From Hyphomonas sp. (GTDB lineage: Bacteria > Pseudomonadota > Alphaproteobacteria > Caulobacterales > Hyphomonadaceae), in the NCBI GenBank assembly GCA_020638455.1, contig JACKIK010000003.1:1-64000 (forward strand): a stretch of 64,000 bases of DNA, given 5' to 3'. How positions within the stretch are numbered: position 1 is the stretch's first letter; each line of letters starts with the position of its first letter. Made by a program: the position numbers and the translations under genes. The notes below the pieces were generated by a model, which was given only the letters and a program-made list of their open reading frames with translations, was not told the DNA's origin and did not search any database. Below are positions 25,265 through 33,707 of this stretch, one piece after another.

Positions 25265-25756
25265 TCAATCGCCGTAGTGGCAGGCATCTGCCGGGAGCGG
25301 ATTGAGGATCCACCAGACCGCCGTCGGAATCGAGGTCGCATGAGCGAAGTAACAGCCCGTCACCCGCGTGACGTGGCCCGGTTCGAAATCAGTGGAATAG
25401 GTCGGCGCATATTCGCAAGAGACGAGGTTGGCGCCGTACTGGTCCTGCGGACCGGGCCGCACGTCGAGGATGAGGTGGTTCGAACCCGTGCGGATGCCGA
25501 CCGACTTCACATTGTCGACCGGCCCGTGGCCGTTGCAGCCCTCGTCGGCATAGGTGCCGTCCAGGCGCTCGATGGACGGTTCCAGTTGCGGCGTCATGCG
25601 AAGGTCCAGCCAGATGACGCCTTCCTGCATGTCCTGCAGCGCTTCGGGAGCTTCGAAATCTTCATTGCCCGGCAAGGTGGCCTGGATTTTCTGGACATCC
25701 GCCCGGGCCGCCTCCACAACACAGGCTGCCGCCAGCAACAGGATGGTCATACGCAT
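25265..25756 (-). CDS. Secreted protein of unknown function
   Basis: This 163-residue protein has a short N-terminal signal peptide (MRMTILLLAAACVVEAARA) and a mature part of about 144 residues with four cysteines (DEGC, LVSC, VTGC and ADAC contexts), probably two disulfides. It is rich in proline, glycine and aromatic residues and contains TYADEGCNGHGPVDN, but I do not recognise a family. It lies 32 bp upstream of the HAD gene and downstream of TipF, all on the minus strand. Confidence 0.55.
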   Translation of the reverse strand: MRMTILLLAAACVVEAARADVQKIQATLPGNEDFEAPEALQDMQEGVIWLDLRMTPQLEPSIERLDGTYADEGCNGHGPVDNVKSVGIRTGSNHLILDVRPGPQDQYGANLVSCEYAPTYSTDFEPGHVTRVTGCYFAHATSIPTAVWWILNPLPADACHYGD

Positions 25757-25825
25757 CGCGCGTCCTCCGTCCAGCCGATGGACATCAGACCGGAGGATTG
25801 GGGCGAATTGAGGGAGCCGGTTGGC

Positions 25826-27055
25826 TCAGCCGAATTTGGAGAGGCGCTGGACCATTTCCTGCGGCGGGGCTGTCTCTTCCATCAGCGAGGCCTTGATCGG
25901 CCGCGGCGCGCCGAAGACGTGACCCTGACCGTAAGGGATGTCGTATTCGAGGATCTCGACCACGGAGGCCTCGTCCTCGATCTTCTCGGCGATCATGGTG
26001 ATGCCGTAGCGGGAGAAGACGGCCGAGACTTCCTCGCCCTCGACGCGGCGGTTGATCGACGAGATCGGACGCGCACCCATCGGATCGCGCAGCTGGTCGA
26101 TCAGATTGTGGCCGTTCATCTTGACGAAGCGAACGCCCGCCGACTGGAGGCGCGGAAGATCGAGCCCGAGGTCACCCGCATGGTCGATGGAAAAGCGGAA
26201 GCCGAGCGCCGTCAGCTTGTCCATATTATCCCGCATCATGCGCGAGCGTGTCTCGAACCGGTCGGCCCGGATCTCGAAGATCACGGACCCGGACAGATCC
26301 CGGTTCTCCGTCATGAATTCGAGGAAGAACGGGAAGAAGGTTGTGTCCTCAAGCGAGGCTGCCGCGATGTTGCAGAACACGCCGACGCGGCGGTCGCGCT
26401 CGGCAAGGCGCCGCACGATCTGCACGCAGCGGAACAATGTGAAATTGTCGATCTGGCCCATCAGGTTGGCGCGGCGGGCCGCGTCCAGGAACTCGGCCGG
26501 CAGGATCAGAGAACCATCCGGACGACGCAGGCGCGTAAAGCCTTCGTAGAAGGAAACGCGGCGCTGGGGCAGCGACACGATCGGCTGCAGGTGCAGGTCC
26601 ACCCGGCCGTCCTTCAGGGCATCGCGCACATCGCGGAGGATGGCGTCTTCCTGCGGCGCGACGGTGGGATTGGCAGAGGCGTCGGCAAGCTTGGCTTCGA
26701 AACTGCGCGAGAGCCGGTCGATCAGGCTTTCGAGCTGTTTCATTTCGGTCACGAGTGCGTCGCGGCGCTCGGTCAGCTCGTGCTTGACCGTCTCTTCGAC
26801 CGCTTCGGTGCGGGCCTCGATGACATCCATCCGGCGGCCGGACTCACGCGTTTCCTTCTCGACGGCCGAAAGCCGCTCGTCGAGTTCGCGCTTCGAGTGG
26901 CCATTGGTGACGAGCAGATGAATCTGACCCAGAATCGCTGTGGTAATTGCGCCGCTGGCAACCGACAGCGGCAGGCCCAGCTCCAGCAGCGACCAGCCGG
27001 CGTAGCCCACGGCTCCGCCGAGCGCCGCGTACAGCAGGAACAGCACAATTGTCAT
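25826..27055 (-). CDS. tipF: TipF-like flagellum-assembly EAL protein
   Basis: Starting at the ATG at 27055 this is 409 residues. Two membrane helices (residues 1-50) precede a long coiled coil (about 55-125) and a C-terminal EAL domain. The domain is degenerate: EAL reads YEGF, the catalytic DD pair reads SIDHAGD, and EKIED and YGQGHVFG are retained near the end. This matches TipF of Caulobacter, a cyclic-di-GMP-binding factor for flagellar assembly without strong phosphodiesterase activity. An upstream ATG at 27121 would add 22 residues; neither start has a strong ribosome-binding site. Confidence 0.8.
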   Translation of the reverse strand: MTIVLFLLYAALGGAVGYAGWSLLELGLPLSVASGAITTAILGQIHLLVTNGHSKRELDERLSAVEKETRESGRRMDVIEARTEAVEETVKHELTERRDALVTEMKQLESLIDRLSRSFEAKLADASANPTVAPQEDAILRDVRDALKDGRVDLHLQPIVSLPQRRVSFYEGFTRLRRPDGSLILPAEFLDAARRANLMGQIDNFTLFRCVQIVRRLAERDRRVGVFCNIAAASLEDTTFFPFFLEFMTENRDLSGSVIFEIRADRFETRSRMMRDNMDKLTALGFRFSIDHAGDLGLDLPRLQSAGVRFVKMNGHNLIDQLRDPMGARPISSINRRVEGEEVSAVFSRYGITMIAEKIEDEASVVEILEYDIPYGQGHVFGAPRPIKASLMEETAPPQEMVQRLSKFG

Positions 27056-27331
27056 CAGCTCAGCACCCAGCAACAAACCATCAATCTTAACAGATAAGAC
27101 CAATAGGTTAACGAATTGCATGGATTTGGCGGAATTTGGCCGCGGCGGCAATCCCGTCACACATTGTTGCAGAACGGCCACAAAGGGTCCTCACGTGGCG
27201 TCTGAGGCGCATTGTCGCTCGACACGCGCGCCTCCGGCCGGTAGCCACGCTGCACGATCCCGGCGCACCCGGTCCGCGGCCATATGATTGGCCGGAGCGG
27301 GGGCTGTCTCGGGGGAGACAGGGGCCGTGCC
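27056..27331. other. Gap between tipF and the MBL-fold lipoprotein gene
   Basis: This 276-bp stretch holds no convincing gene. It contains the hairpin at 27304-27321 and two TTAA-containing words at 27087-27090 and 27108-27112 before tipF. Their spacing does not match the CtrA consensus. Confidence 0.5.
27304..27321 (-). terminator. Hairpin after the MBL-fold lipoprotein gene
   Basis: The arms CTGTCTC and GAGACAG are perfect complements around a four-base loop, 10 bases beyond the stop of the minus-strand gene at 27332. No T-run follows, so a classic intrinsic terminator is not complete. It may be a weak terminator or a 3'-end stabiliser. Confidence 0.35.
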
Positions 27332-28111
27332 TCAGGGTGCGGCCCCGTCCTTTTCCGGGGTGTCCTCGTCTTCCCTTCCCTGCAGCAGATATTGCGGTTC
27401 GGAGAACGGCCATGCAGCCGCGCCGCCGTCACAGGAGACGACAAATCCGGCGCTTTCGGCGAACCGCACGGCCTGGTCCATGCCGCATGGCTGGATCACC
27501 GCACGCAGCCCGCCATAGTCGATCCAGTAGCCGGCGCGGCCGCCGGCGGTCTCGATCTTGGTGATGACGAGATCGCCGGTGTCGAAGACGCGGGTCTTGG
27601 CGTCGCCTTCGCCGGGGAGAAGGCCGAGCGGCGCGGCGTCGAATCCGCCGCGCGGCGGGGTGTTTACGAAGATTTCGGCGTCGGACAGTTCGTACATCTT
27701 GTTGAGCGCTGCAAGCATGTCGCGGGTGCCGGAGGGACCGGCGACAGGCAGCGGCCCTTCCCGGCCCGCCGTCCACGTGACATTGCGCACCTCGTCGAGC
27801 CCTTCGATGTCCTGGGCCTGTAATGAGAACAGCAGAACCGCGTCGAGGTTCGCAGCCTCGCCCGGAACCGTGCCAAGCACGGCGCGCAGGCCGGCCGGCG
27901 CCCCGGCGAGCACCCGCTTGCCGCCCGCCGCAATGATGATGCAGGGGGCCTCGGCCGTGCTCACCGGGCATGGCAACAGCACGAAATCCGTGGGCCTGAT
28001 GTCAGTAGCCGTGATCCTGGATGTGTCCGGCGGTGCGCCACCGTGACCGCCGCACGCCGCAAGCGTGCCCATCGCAACCAGCAAGGAGAGACTCCGTCTC
28101 AGGCGCGTCAT
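27332..28111 (-). CDS. Lipoprotein with catalytically dead metallo-beta-lactamase fold
   Basis: This 259-residue lipoprotein (lipobox LAAC, Cys20) follows the RNase Z/arylsulfatase-type MBL layout. A substrate-lid segment lies around PLPVAGPSGTRDML and a late GYWIDYGGLRAVI strand matches the usual position of the GDT motif. The metal motif HxHxDH is replaced by SLQAQD in LLFSLQAQDIEGL (residues 93-105), and the GDT aspartate region reads IQPCGMD. Zinc hydrolysis is therefore unlikely. It may serve as a binding or scaffold protein in the envelope. It lies between the FAH gene and tipF on the same strand. Confidence 0.65.
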   Translation of the reverse strand: MTRLRRSLSLLVAMGTLAACGGHGGAPPDTSRITATDIRPTDFVLLPCPVSTAEAPCIIIAAGGKRVLAGAPAGLRAVLGTVPGEAANLDAVLLFSLQAQDIEGLDEVRNVTWTAGREGPLPVAGPSGTRDMLAALNKMYELSDAEIFVNTPPRGGFDAAPLGLLPGEGDAKTRVFDTGDLVITKIETAGGRAGYWIDYGGLRAVIQPCGMDQAVRFAESAGFVVSCDGGAAAWPFSEPQYLLQGREDEDTPEKDGAAP

Positions 28112-28126
28112 CCGCTGCCTCCAGGA

Positions 28127-28960
28127 TCAGCCGATTACGGTCTGCCCCGGCTCCGTTACGATTTGGTTTTCGATATAGCCGAGCCCGTCGATCTCGACCC
28201 GGACCCGGTCCCCGGCTTTCAGCCATTTCGGCGGGTCGAACCCGGCGCCGACGCCGGCGGGGGTGCCGGTGAAGATCAGGTCGCCCGGCTCCAGCGTGAA
28301 AGCGGCGGTCAGGTGCGCAATCTGGGCGGGGATATCATGGATCATGTCCCGCACATGGCCGGACTGGCGCTGTTCCCCATTCACATAGGAGCGCACTTCG
28401 AGCGCGCCGAGGTCGCCGATCTCGTCAAGCGTGACGATCGCCGGGCCGAACGGCGCATGCGTATCGAAGCCCTTGCCCATGATCATGGTCTGGCTGGCGC
28501 GCTGCCAGTCCCGTACCGAATAGTCGCAGCCGATGCTGACGCCGGCGACGATCTCGAACGCCCGCTCGCGCGGAACATGCCGGCCGTGCTTGCCGATCAC
28601 AACCACCAGCTCCCCTTCATAGTCCAGCTGTCCGGAAACCTTGGGCAGGTGAACATCTGCATACGGATCGTTTACCGACGTGGCCTGCTTGTTGAACCAT
28701 TTCTGGACGTCCGGCTTCTTCGTGTCGACGAAACTGACGCTTTCGGCGGCGTGCGCGGCATAGTTGACGCCGATCCCGAGAATCTTCCCCGGGCGGGCGA
28801 CCGGCGCGAGCAATTCAACTTCTGAGAGTGGGACGGGCGCGCCGGCGGGAACTGCGGAAAGTGCTGCCGGAAGGTCGGCTCCGGCGACCGGGACGACCTT
28901 TTCACCCTCCAGAATTCCGTAACCCACCTCGCCGCCATGGCGATACCGAACCAGCCGCAT
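28127..28960 (-). CDS. Fumarylacetoacetate hydrolase family protein
   Basis: This 277-residue enzyme has a short N-terminal domain and the FAH catalytic beta-roll. Metal ligands are expected from the LDYEGELVVVIGK region and from SIGCDYSVRDWQ, and a FTGTPAGVGAGFDPP loop lies near the end. Such enzymes hydrolyse or decarboxylate 2-oxo acids such as acylpyruvates, fumarylacetoacetate or catabolic ring-cleavage products. It starts at 28960, divergent from the DUF262 gene, with about 109 bp between. Confidence 0.85.
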   Translation of the reverse strand: MRLVRYRHGGEVGYGILEGEKVVPVAGADLPAALSAVPAGAPVPLSEVELLAPVARPGKILGIGVNYAAHAAESVSFVDTKKPDVQKWFNKQATSVNDPYADVHLPKVSGQLDYEGELVVVIGKHGRHVPRERAFEIVAGVSIGCDYSVRDWQRASQTMIMGKGFDTHAPFGPAIVTLDEIGDLGALEVRSYVNGEQRQSGHVRDMIHDIPAQIAHLTAAFTLEPGDLIFTGTPAGVGAGFDPPKWLKAGDRVRVEIDGLGYIENQIVTEPGQTVIG

Positions 28961-29006
28961 ACCGTTACCCTCTCGTCACACTAAAGACAGAAACACATTG
29001 AAAGGC

Positions 29007-29021
29007 GTTCATCTCGCGTTG
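29007..29021 (+). promoter_or_regulatory. Imperfect LexA-like box before the DUF262 gene
   Basis: The sequence reads GTTC-N7-GTTG, one mismatch from the alphaproteobacterial LexA operator GTTC-N7-GTTC, 49 bases before the ATG at 29070. It lies in the divergent region shared with the FAH gene. A single mismatch in an 8-base word is expected by chance from time to time, so the call is tentative. Confidence 0.25.
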
Positions 29022-29069
29022 TGGCGGCATTTGGCAAGGGCTAGTGAGAAGGGTCACAGGGAGGCCATA

Positions 29070-30725
29070 ATGGATCTTGGCGTGCGGGCGCAGGAAAGCT
29101 CCGTAAAGGTGATCTTCGCGCCCGGCGAGCAGCTGCGGATGCCGCCCTATCAGCGTAGCTATTCCTGGGGCATCAACGAAGCCAACGAGCTTCTGGGCGA
29201 CCTGCTGGAGTCCGCCGAAAGCGGCATGCCGCACTTCGTCGGCGCGATTGTGCTGATCCACGGCACGGAAAACGGCGTCCTCGAAATCGTCGATGGGCAG
29301 CAGCGGCTGACCACGCTGACCATCCTGCTGGCCGTGCTTCGCGATCTCGAGCCCGACAAGGCACGCGCCGCGATGCTGCACGAGCTGGTGGCCGACGATG
29401 CCCGCCCGATGCTGGGTGAAGGGGCCAACTGGCGCCTGACGCTGAACCACATGGACGGCCCCTTCTTCCGCGACGCGATCCAGACGCCCGGCGCTACGAG
29501 GAACCTCGACAAGGAACCCGGCGAAAGCGAGAGCCAGCTGCGCATGGTGCGGAACGCAGCCGCATTTGCCAAGAAAATCAAGGAACTGGACGACGACACG
29601 CGGCGCCGTCTGGCGGAGGTCGCGATGAATCGGTGCGCCCTGGTGAGGGTGGTCGTGGACGACAAGGACCAGGGGTTCAAGGTGTTCCGCGTGCTCAACA
29701 CGCGCGGCAAGGAGCCGGACGCGCACGACATCATCAAGACCGAGATCTTCCAGCGCGGCCGGTTCAGCAATGAGGACGCCGCGAAATATTCCGAGCGCTG
29801 GGCCGAGCACGAGGCCGCCCTCGGCGGGTCGGCCTTCGACGACCTTCTGAGGCAGATCCGCGCGATCTATGATAAGTCCGGCCGGGGCGAACTCGTCTCG
29901 GCGTTTTCGAAAGCTGTCCTGTCCAGGACAGAGCCGCGGAAATTCCTGGACGACGTGTTGCCGCGCTATGTCGAGGCCTACCGGCTGATTACGACCGGCG
30001 CGGTGGAAGACGGGCCGAATGCGCAGGTGATCAGCGACAAGCTGAACCAGATGCGGGCGCTCGACCAGAGCAGCTGGCGGGCCCCGGCACTCAAATTCCT
30101 CGTCGAGCGCGGCCCGGCTGATGCGGCGGCGCCCGAGTTCTTCCGGCTCCTGGAACGGCTTGCCTATGTAATCATGCTGATCATCAACGACCGGGACCAG
30201 CGCAACAAGCGCTTCAACCGGGTGATGGACGCGCTGTCCAACGACCGCACCCTGTTCGGCAAGAGCGGCCCCTTCGCGATCGACCGGACCGACGGCCGCA
30301 AGACACGTGAACGCATGCTGGGGCGGTTCGCCACCTACGGCCAGCGCCGGGCGATGGCGCTGCGGCTCAACGCTGCGTTGGAAGGCGGCAAGACGATTCC
30401 GCCGGAATCAGACGCCACCGTGGAGCATGTGCTGCCGCGCAACGTACACGAGGACAGCCACTGGATGAATGTGTGGCCGGACCCGGCGCGGCGACGTGAG
30501 CTGTGCGACACGCTCGGCAATTTCGTTCTGCTGACCCACAAGGTGAACCAGAGAGCCGACCGGCATGACTTCCGGGACAAGAAGGAAGTCTACTTCAATG
30601 GCGGCGGCGGGGAGGAGTTCGCCCTGACGCGTGACCTGAAGGAGCACGATGCCTGGACGCCCGACGTGGTGCGCCGGCGCACGGAGCGGCTGGTCGAAAT
30701 CCTCTGCCAGGAATGGGAAATCTGA
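29070..30725 (+). CDS. DUF262-DUF1524 protein, GmrSD-like candidate nuclease
   Basis: This 551-residue protein combines an N-terminal DUF262 (ParB-like) domain with a C-terminal DUF1524 HNH-like domain. The first has PPYQRSYSWG (residues 25-34) and the hallmark EIVDGQQRLTTLT (72-84). The second has VEHVLPRN (about 451-458), LGNFVLL (about 481) and a late FRDKKEVYF. In GmrSD and SspE families these domains couple nucleotide hydrolysis to DNA cleavage in defence against phage or modified DNA. The ATG at 29070 follows GGGAGG; an earlier ATG at 28998 is less likely. It stands alone among metabolic genes, not in a defence island. DNA targets are unknown. Confidence 0.85.
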   Translation: MDLGVRAQESSVKVIFAPGEQLRMPPYQRSYSWGINEANELLGDLLESAESGMPHFVGAIVLIHGTENGVLEIVDGQQRLTTLTILLAVLRDLEPDKARAAMLHELVADDARPMLGEGANWRLTLNHMDGPFFRDAIQTPGATRNLDKEPGESESQLRMVRNAAAFAKKIKELDDDTRRRLAEVAMNRCALVRVVVDDKDQGFKVFRVLNTRGKEPDAHDIIKTEIFQRGRFSNEDAAKYSERWAEHEAALGGSAFDDLLRQIRAIYDKSGRGELVSAFSKAVLSRTEPRKFLDDVLPRYVEAYRLITTGAVEDGPNAQVISDKLNQMRALDQSSWRAPALKFLVERGPADAAAPEFFRLLERLAYVIMLIINDRDQRNKRFNRVMDALSNDRTLFGKSGPFAIDRTDGRKTRERMLGRFATYGQRRAMALRLNAALEGGKTIPPESDATVEHVLPRNVHEDSHWMNVWPDPARRRELCDTLGNFVLLTHKVNQRADRHDFRDKKEVYFNGGGGEEFALTRDLKEHDAWTPDVVRRRTERLVEILCQEWEI

Positions 30726-30829
30726 TCCCGCTACCGGCCGGCACGCTTTCCCTGCGGAACCCCTAGCGGCACGGCGCACGAGCGCCTAGCGTGCGGGCGA
30801 CCACATAAAAGCCTGCAGGGAGCGCCGTC

Positions 30830-31594
30830 ATGAGCCTGTTCGATCTTACCGGAAAAGTCGCCATCATCACCGGGTCTTCCCGCGGGATCGGCAAGGCCAT
30901 TGCAGAAGCGCTGGCCGATGCCGGCGCGAAAGTGACCATCTCATCCCGCAAGCCGGGACCGTGCCAGGAAGTGGCGGACGCGATCAACGCCAAGCATGGC
31001 GACGGCACGGCGATCGCGGTGCCGGCCAACATCTCGTCCAAGGAAGAGCTGCAGGCCATGGTGGATGCCACCAACAAGGCCTTCGGCAAGATCGATATCG
31101 TCGTCTGCAACGCCGCTGCGAACCCGTATTACGGCCCGATGGAAGGCATCGCCGACGAGCAGTTCGAGAAAGTGCTGCAGAACAACATCATCTCGAACCA
31201 CTGGCTGATCCAGATGTGCGTGCCGCAGATGCGGGAGCGCAAGGATGGCTCGGTCATCATCGTCTCGTCGATCGGGGGCCTGCGCGGGTCTCCGATCATC
31301 GGGGCCTACAACATCTCCAAGGCGGCGGACTTCCAGCTCGCCCGCAACCTCGCCACCGAATACGGCAAGGACAATATCCGCGTGAACTGCATCGCGCCGG
31401 GCCTCATCCGCACCGATTTCGCCCGTGCCCTGTGGGAGAACCCGGACAATCTCAAGCGCTCCCTCTCCGGCACACCGATGGCGCGGATCGGGGAGCCGGA
31501 GGAGATCGCCGGCGCCGCCGTCTACCTCGCCTCCAGGGCCGGCGCCTACATGACCGGCCAGATGATGGTGGTCGATGGCGGGGCGACGTGCTGA
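30830..31594 (+). CDS. SDR-family oxidoreductase
   Basis: This 254-residue classical short-chain dehydrogenase has the Rossmann glycine motif TGSSRGIGK (residues 14-22), NAA in the VVCNAAAN segment, and the catalytic YNISK near residue 160. It ends with the typical GQMMVVDGG. It resembles DHRS4-like and acyl-oxidising reductases more than FabG. The gene is followed closely by a PaaI thioesterase and a third gene, so it heads a three-gene unit on the plus strand. Confidence 0.88.
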   Translation: MSLFDLTGKVAIITGSSRGIGKAIAEALADAGAKVTISSRKPGPCQEVADAINAKHGDGTAIAVPANISSKEELQAMVDATNKAFGKIDIVVCNAAANPYYGPMEGIADEQFEKVLQNNIISNHWLIQMCVPQMRERKDGSVIIVSSIGGLRGSPIIGAYNISKAADFQLARNLATEYGKDNIRVNCIAPGLIRTDFARALWENPDNLKRSLSGTPMARIGEPEEIAGAAVYLASRAGAYMTGQMMVVDGGATC

Positions 31595-31604
31595 GGCACC
31601 CCGT

Positions 31605-32081
31605 ATGAGCCGCACCGAAATGTCGGCCCAGCAGCAGGCGTTTTTCGAGCGCCTGAAGAAGGGCGAGTGGGATTTCCCGCCGGGCATCCGCAATCTCGGC
31701 ATCCGGCCGGATCTCTGGCTGAAGGAGGTCTCCTACGGGCGGACGCTGTACGAGTGGCCGAACGATGGCAGCCGCGACATCCAGCCGGGCCGCGTGTTCG
31801 GCGGCTGGGTCGCCGGCCTGTCGGACCATATCGTCTCGATGACCATGGCCAGCGCGCTGGAAGACGGCGAATGGTTCACCACGATGGAGCTGCAGACGCG
31901 TATCCTGCGGCCGGTGCCGAACGGGCTCATCACCATCGAAGGGCGCCTTGTCAGCCGCGGCAAGACGACCGGCCTCGTCGAAGCCGACTGGCGCGATGAA
32001 AAGGGCCGCCACCTCGCACGCATCACCGCCGCCAAGGCAATCCGCGAGATGTCCGAACTGCGCCCCGGCGGCGTGGGCTGA
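31605..32081 (+). CDS. PaaI-family hot-dog thioesterase
   Basis: This 158-residue single hot-dog-fold protein carries a FGGWVAGLSDHIVSMTM helix (family pattern GGW/D) and two beta-hairpins (MELQTRILRPV and ITIEGRLVSRGKTT) typical of acyl-CoA thioesterases. The ATG at 31605 starts 10 bases after the SDR stop; a longer frame from 31575 overlaps the SDR and is unlikely. Its stop overlaps the next start by one base. Substrate unknown, probably an aryl- or acyl-CoA. Confidence 0.8.
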   Translation: MSRTEMSAQQQAFFERLKKGEWDFPPGIRNLGIRPDLWLKEVSYGRTLYEWPNDGSRDIQPGRVFGGWVAGLSDHIVSMTMASALEDGEWFTTMELQTRILRPVPNGLITIEGRLVSRGKTTGLVEADWRDEKGRHLARITAAKAIREMSELRPGGVG

Positions 32082-32584
32082 TGCGGATCGAGGTCACCAA
32101 GGGGCGCACCGATGACGGTATCCGCATCGTGCGCGCCGATGGCAGCGTGGCCGAAACGCGGTTCCCGAAGAAGGGTCCCTTCCCGCACGACCTGGTGCAT
32201 GCTGTGGTGGAACAGGCGCTGGACTTGCAGTGCGGCTTCTGGGGCATGATCGCGGGCGGGCGTCACCCTGAGGACATTCAGGCGCTGGCCGATCAGCTCG
32301 GTCATTCGAGCGCGAAGAAGGCCCACGCGCCGGACCCGTCCATCATTGAACTCATCCAGGCCGAGCGCCTGGTGGAATGTTTCGAGGCGGAGATCTGGGG
32401 CGGGCCGGCATCGCTGGACAACCTGCAGTCGGTCGCCGATGCCGGCTTCGCGCAGTCGCTGGTGCCCCGCGTCGGCCTGTCGGCGGCAGCAGTCGAAGGG
32501 ATCCGGGCGCGGCTTGCTGCCCTTCAGGCGGAATGGAATGCCCTGCCCGAACGCGGAACGCTTGCTGTCGACTGGGCCGGCTGA
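32081..32584 (+). CDS. Protein of unknown function in a thioesterase operon
   Basis: This 167-residue protein begins MRIEVTKGRTDDGIRIVRAD. It contains a FPHDLVHAVVEQAL segment with HD and later a hydrophobic GFWGMIAGGRHPED stretch, then two mostly helical regions. There is no signal peptide. I do not recognise a family; the HDLVH element might bind metal but this is not established. It overlaps the thioesterase stop (TGATG) and its own TGA directly abuts the convergent queA stop, giving TGATCA. Confidence 0.65.
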   Translation: MRIEVTKGRTDDGIRIVRADGSVAETRFPKKGPFPHDLVHAVVEQALDLQCGFWGMIAGGRHPEDIQALADQLGHSSAKKAHAPDPSIIELIQAERLVECFEAEIWGGPASLDNLQSVADAGFAQSLVPRVGLSAAAVEGIRARLAALQAEWNALPERGTLAVDWAG

Positions 32585-33640
32585 TCAGGGCAGCAGCAGG
32601 CAGGCATCGCCGTAGGAGTAGAACCGGTACTCGCTCGCGATGGCGTGCGCATAGGCGGCCTGCATCACGTCCGTTCCCATCAGGGCGCAGACCAGCATGA
32701 ACAGGCTGGAGCCCGGCAGGTGGAAATTGGTGACCAGCGCGTCGGTGGCGCGGACGGCATCGCCGGGCTTGAGGAAGATATCGGTTGGCCCGGTCGCCGG
32801 GTGCAGCCGGCCCCCTGCATCGGCGCAGCTTTCCAGCGTACGCATGGCCGTGGTGCCGACGGGGACGATCCGGTGCCCTGTTTTTCGCGCCGCGTTGAGG
32901 TGCGCGGCCGTCTCCGGCGTCAGGCGGCGCCATTCCTCATGCAGGCGGTTGTCGGCGAGCTGCTTTTCCTCCAGCGGCTTGAACGTGCCGAGGCCGACAT
33001 GCAGGCGCACGGTCTCGCGGACGAGGCCGGCGGCGTCGCACTCGGCCAGCAGGCGCGGGGTAAAGTGCAGGCCCGCCGTCGGCGCGGCAACGGAGGCCGC
33101 ATCCTCGCCGGCGAAAGCGGTCTGGTAGGTCTGCCGGTCCTTGGCATCGGCCGGGCGGCGTCGCGCGATATAGGGTGGCAGCGGCATGGCACCGTGCCGG
33201 TCCAGCGCGGCAGTCTGCGTATCGCCTTCGAGGGCGAAGCGGAGCCCGATCTCCCCGCCTTCGAAATGGCCCGTGATCTCCGCAACGAAGCCGTCTGCGA
33301 AGATGATCGTGTCGCCGTCCTTCAGGCGCCGGCCCGGCCGGGCGAGCGCGCGCCAGGTGCGCGTATCGACACGTTCGGTGAGGTTGACGTCGCAGGCGAC
33401 ATCCTGCCCGGCTTCGTCCCGCGCCGGCCGCACGCCCTTGAGCGCGGCCGGAAGCACGCGCGTGTCGTTGAAGACGAGCACATCGCCCGCCGAAAGGAAG
33501 CGCGGCAGGTCCCGCACGCCGGCATCCTCCAGCCGCCCGTCGCCATGTACGACGAGCAGCCGCGCAGCATCCTGCGGCTCGGCCGGGCGCAGCGCGATCC
33601 GGGCCTCCGGCAGGTCGAACTGGAACTGGGACAGGTCCAC
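32585..33640 (-). CDS. queA: S-adenosylmethionine:tRNA ribosyltransferase-isomerase
   Basis: This 351-residue enzyme converts preQ1 at the tRNA wobble position into epoxyqueuosine, taking the ribosyl group from SAM. The N-terminus QFQFDLPEARIALRPAEPQDAARL is split here at residues 5-28 and contains the family LPEarIA phrase. GDVLVFNDTRVLPA and PTAGLHFTPRLL are the conserved central motifs, and the C-terminus NFHLPGSSLFMLVCAL is typical. It is the last gene in the minus-strand gyrA-coaD-cyclophilin-queA run. Confidence 0.95.
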   Translation of the reverse strand: MDLSQFQFDLPEARIALRPAEPQDAARLLVVHGDGRLEDAGVRDLPRFLSAGDVLVFNDTRVLPAALKGVRPARDEAGQDVACDVNLTERVDTRTWRALARPGRRLKDGDTIIFADGFVAEITGHFEGGEIGLRFALEGDTQTAALDRHGAMPLPPYIARRRPADAKDRQTYQTAFAGEDAASVAAPTAGLHFTPRLLAECDAAGLVRETVRLHVGLGTFKPLEEKQLADNRLHEEWRRLTPETAAHLNAARKTGHRIVPVGTTAMRTLESCADAGGRLHPATGPTDIFLKPGDAVRATDALVTNFHLPGSSLFMLVCALMGTDVMQAAYAHAIASEYRFYSYGDACLLLP

Positions 33641-33707
33641 GGCAGGCTCCGGCGAGGTTCGCCCGTGCCTTCGCCCGGGACGCGCCTCAGCGCAATGCGA
33701 AAACCGC

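Noticed and set aside
27087..27112. TTAA-containing words before tipF as a CtrA box
   Set aside because: The spacing is 17 bases instead of seven and no second match exists.
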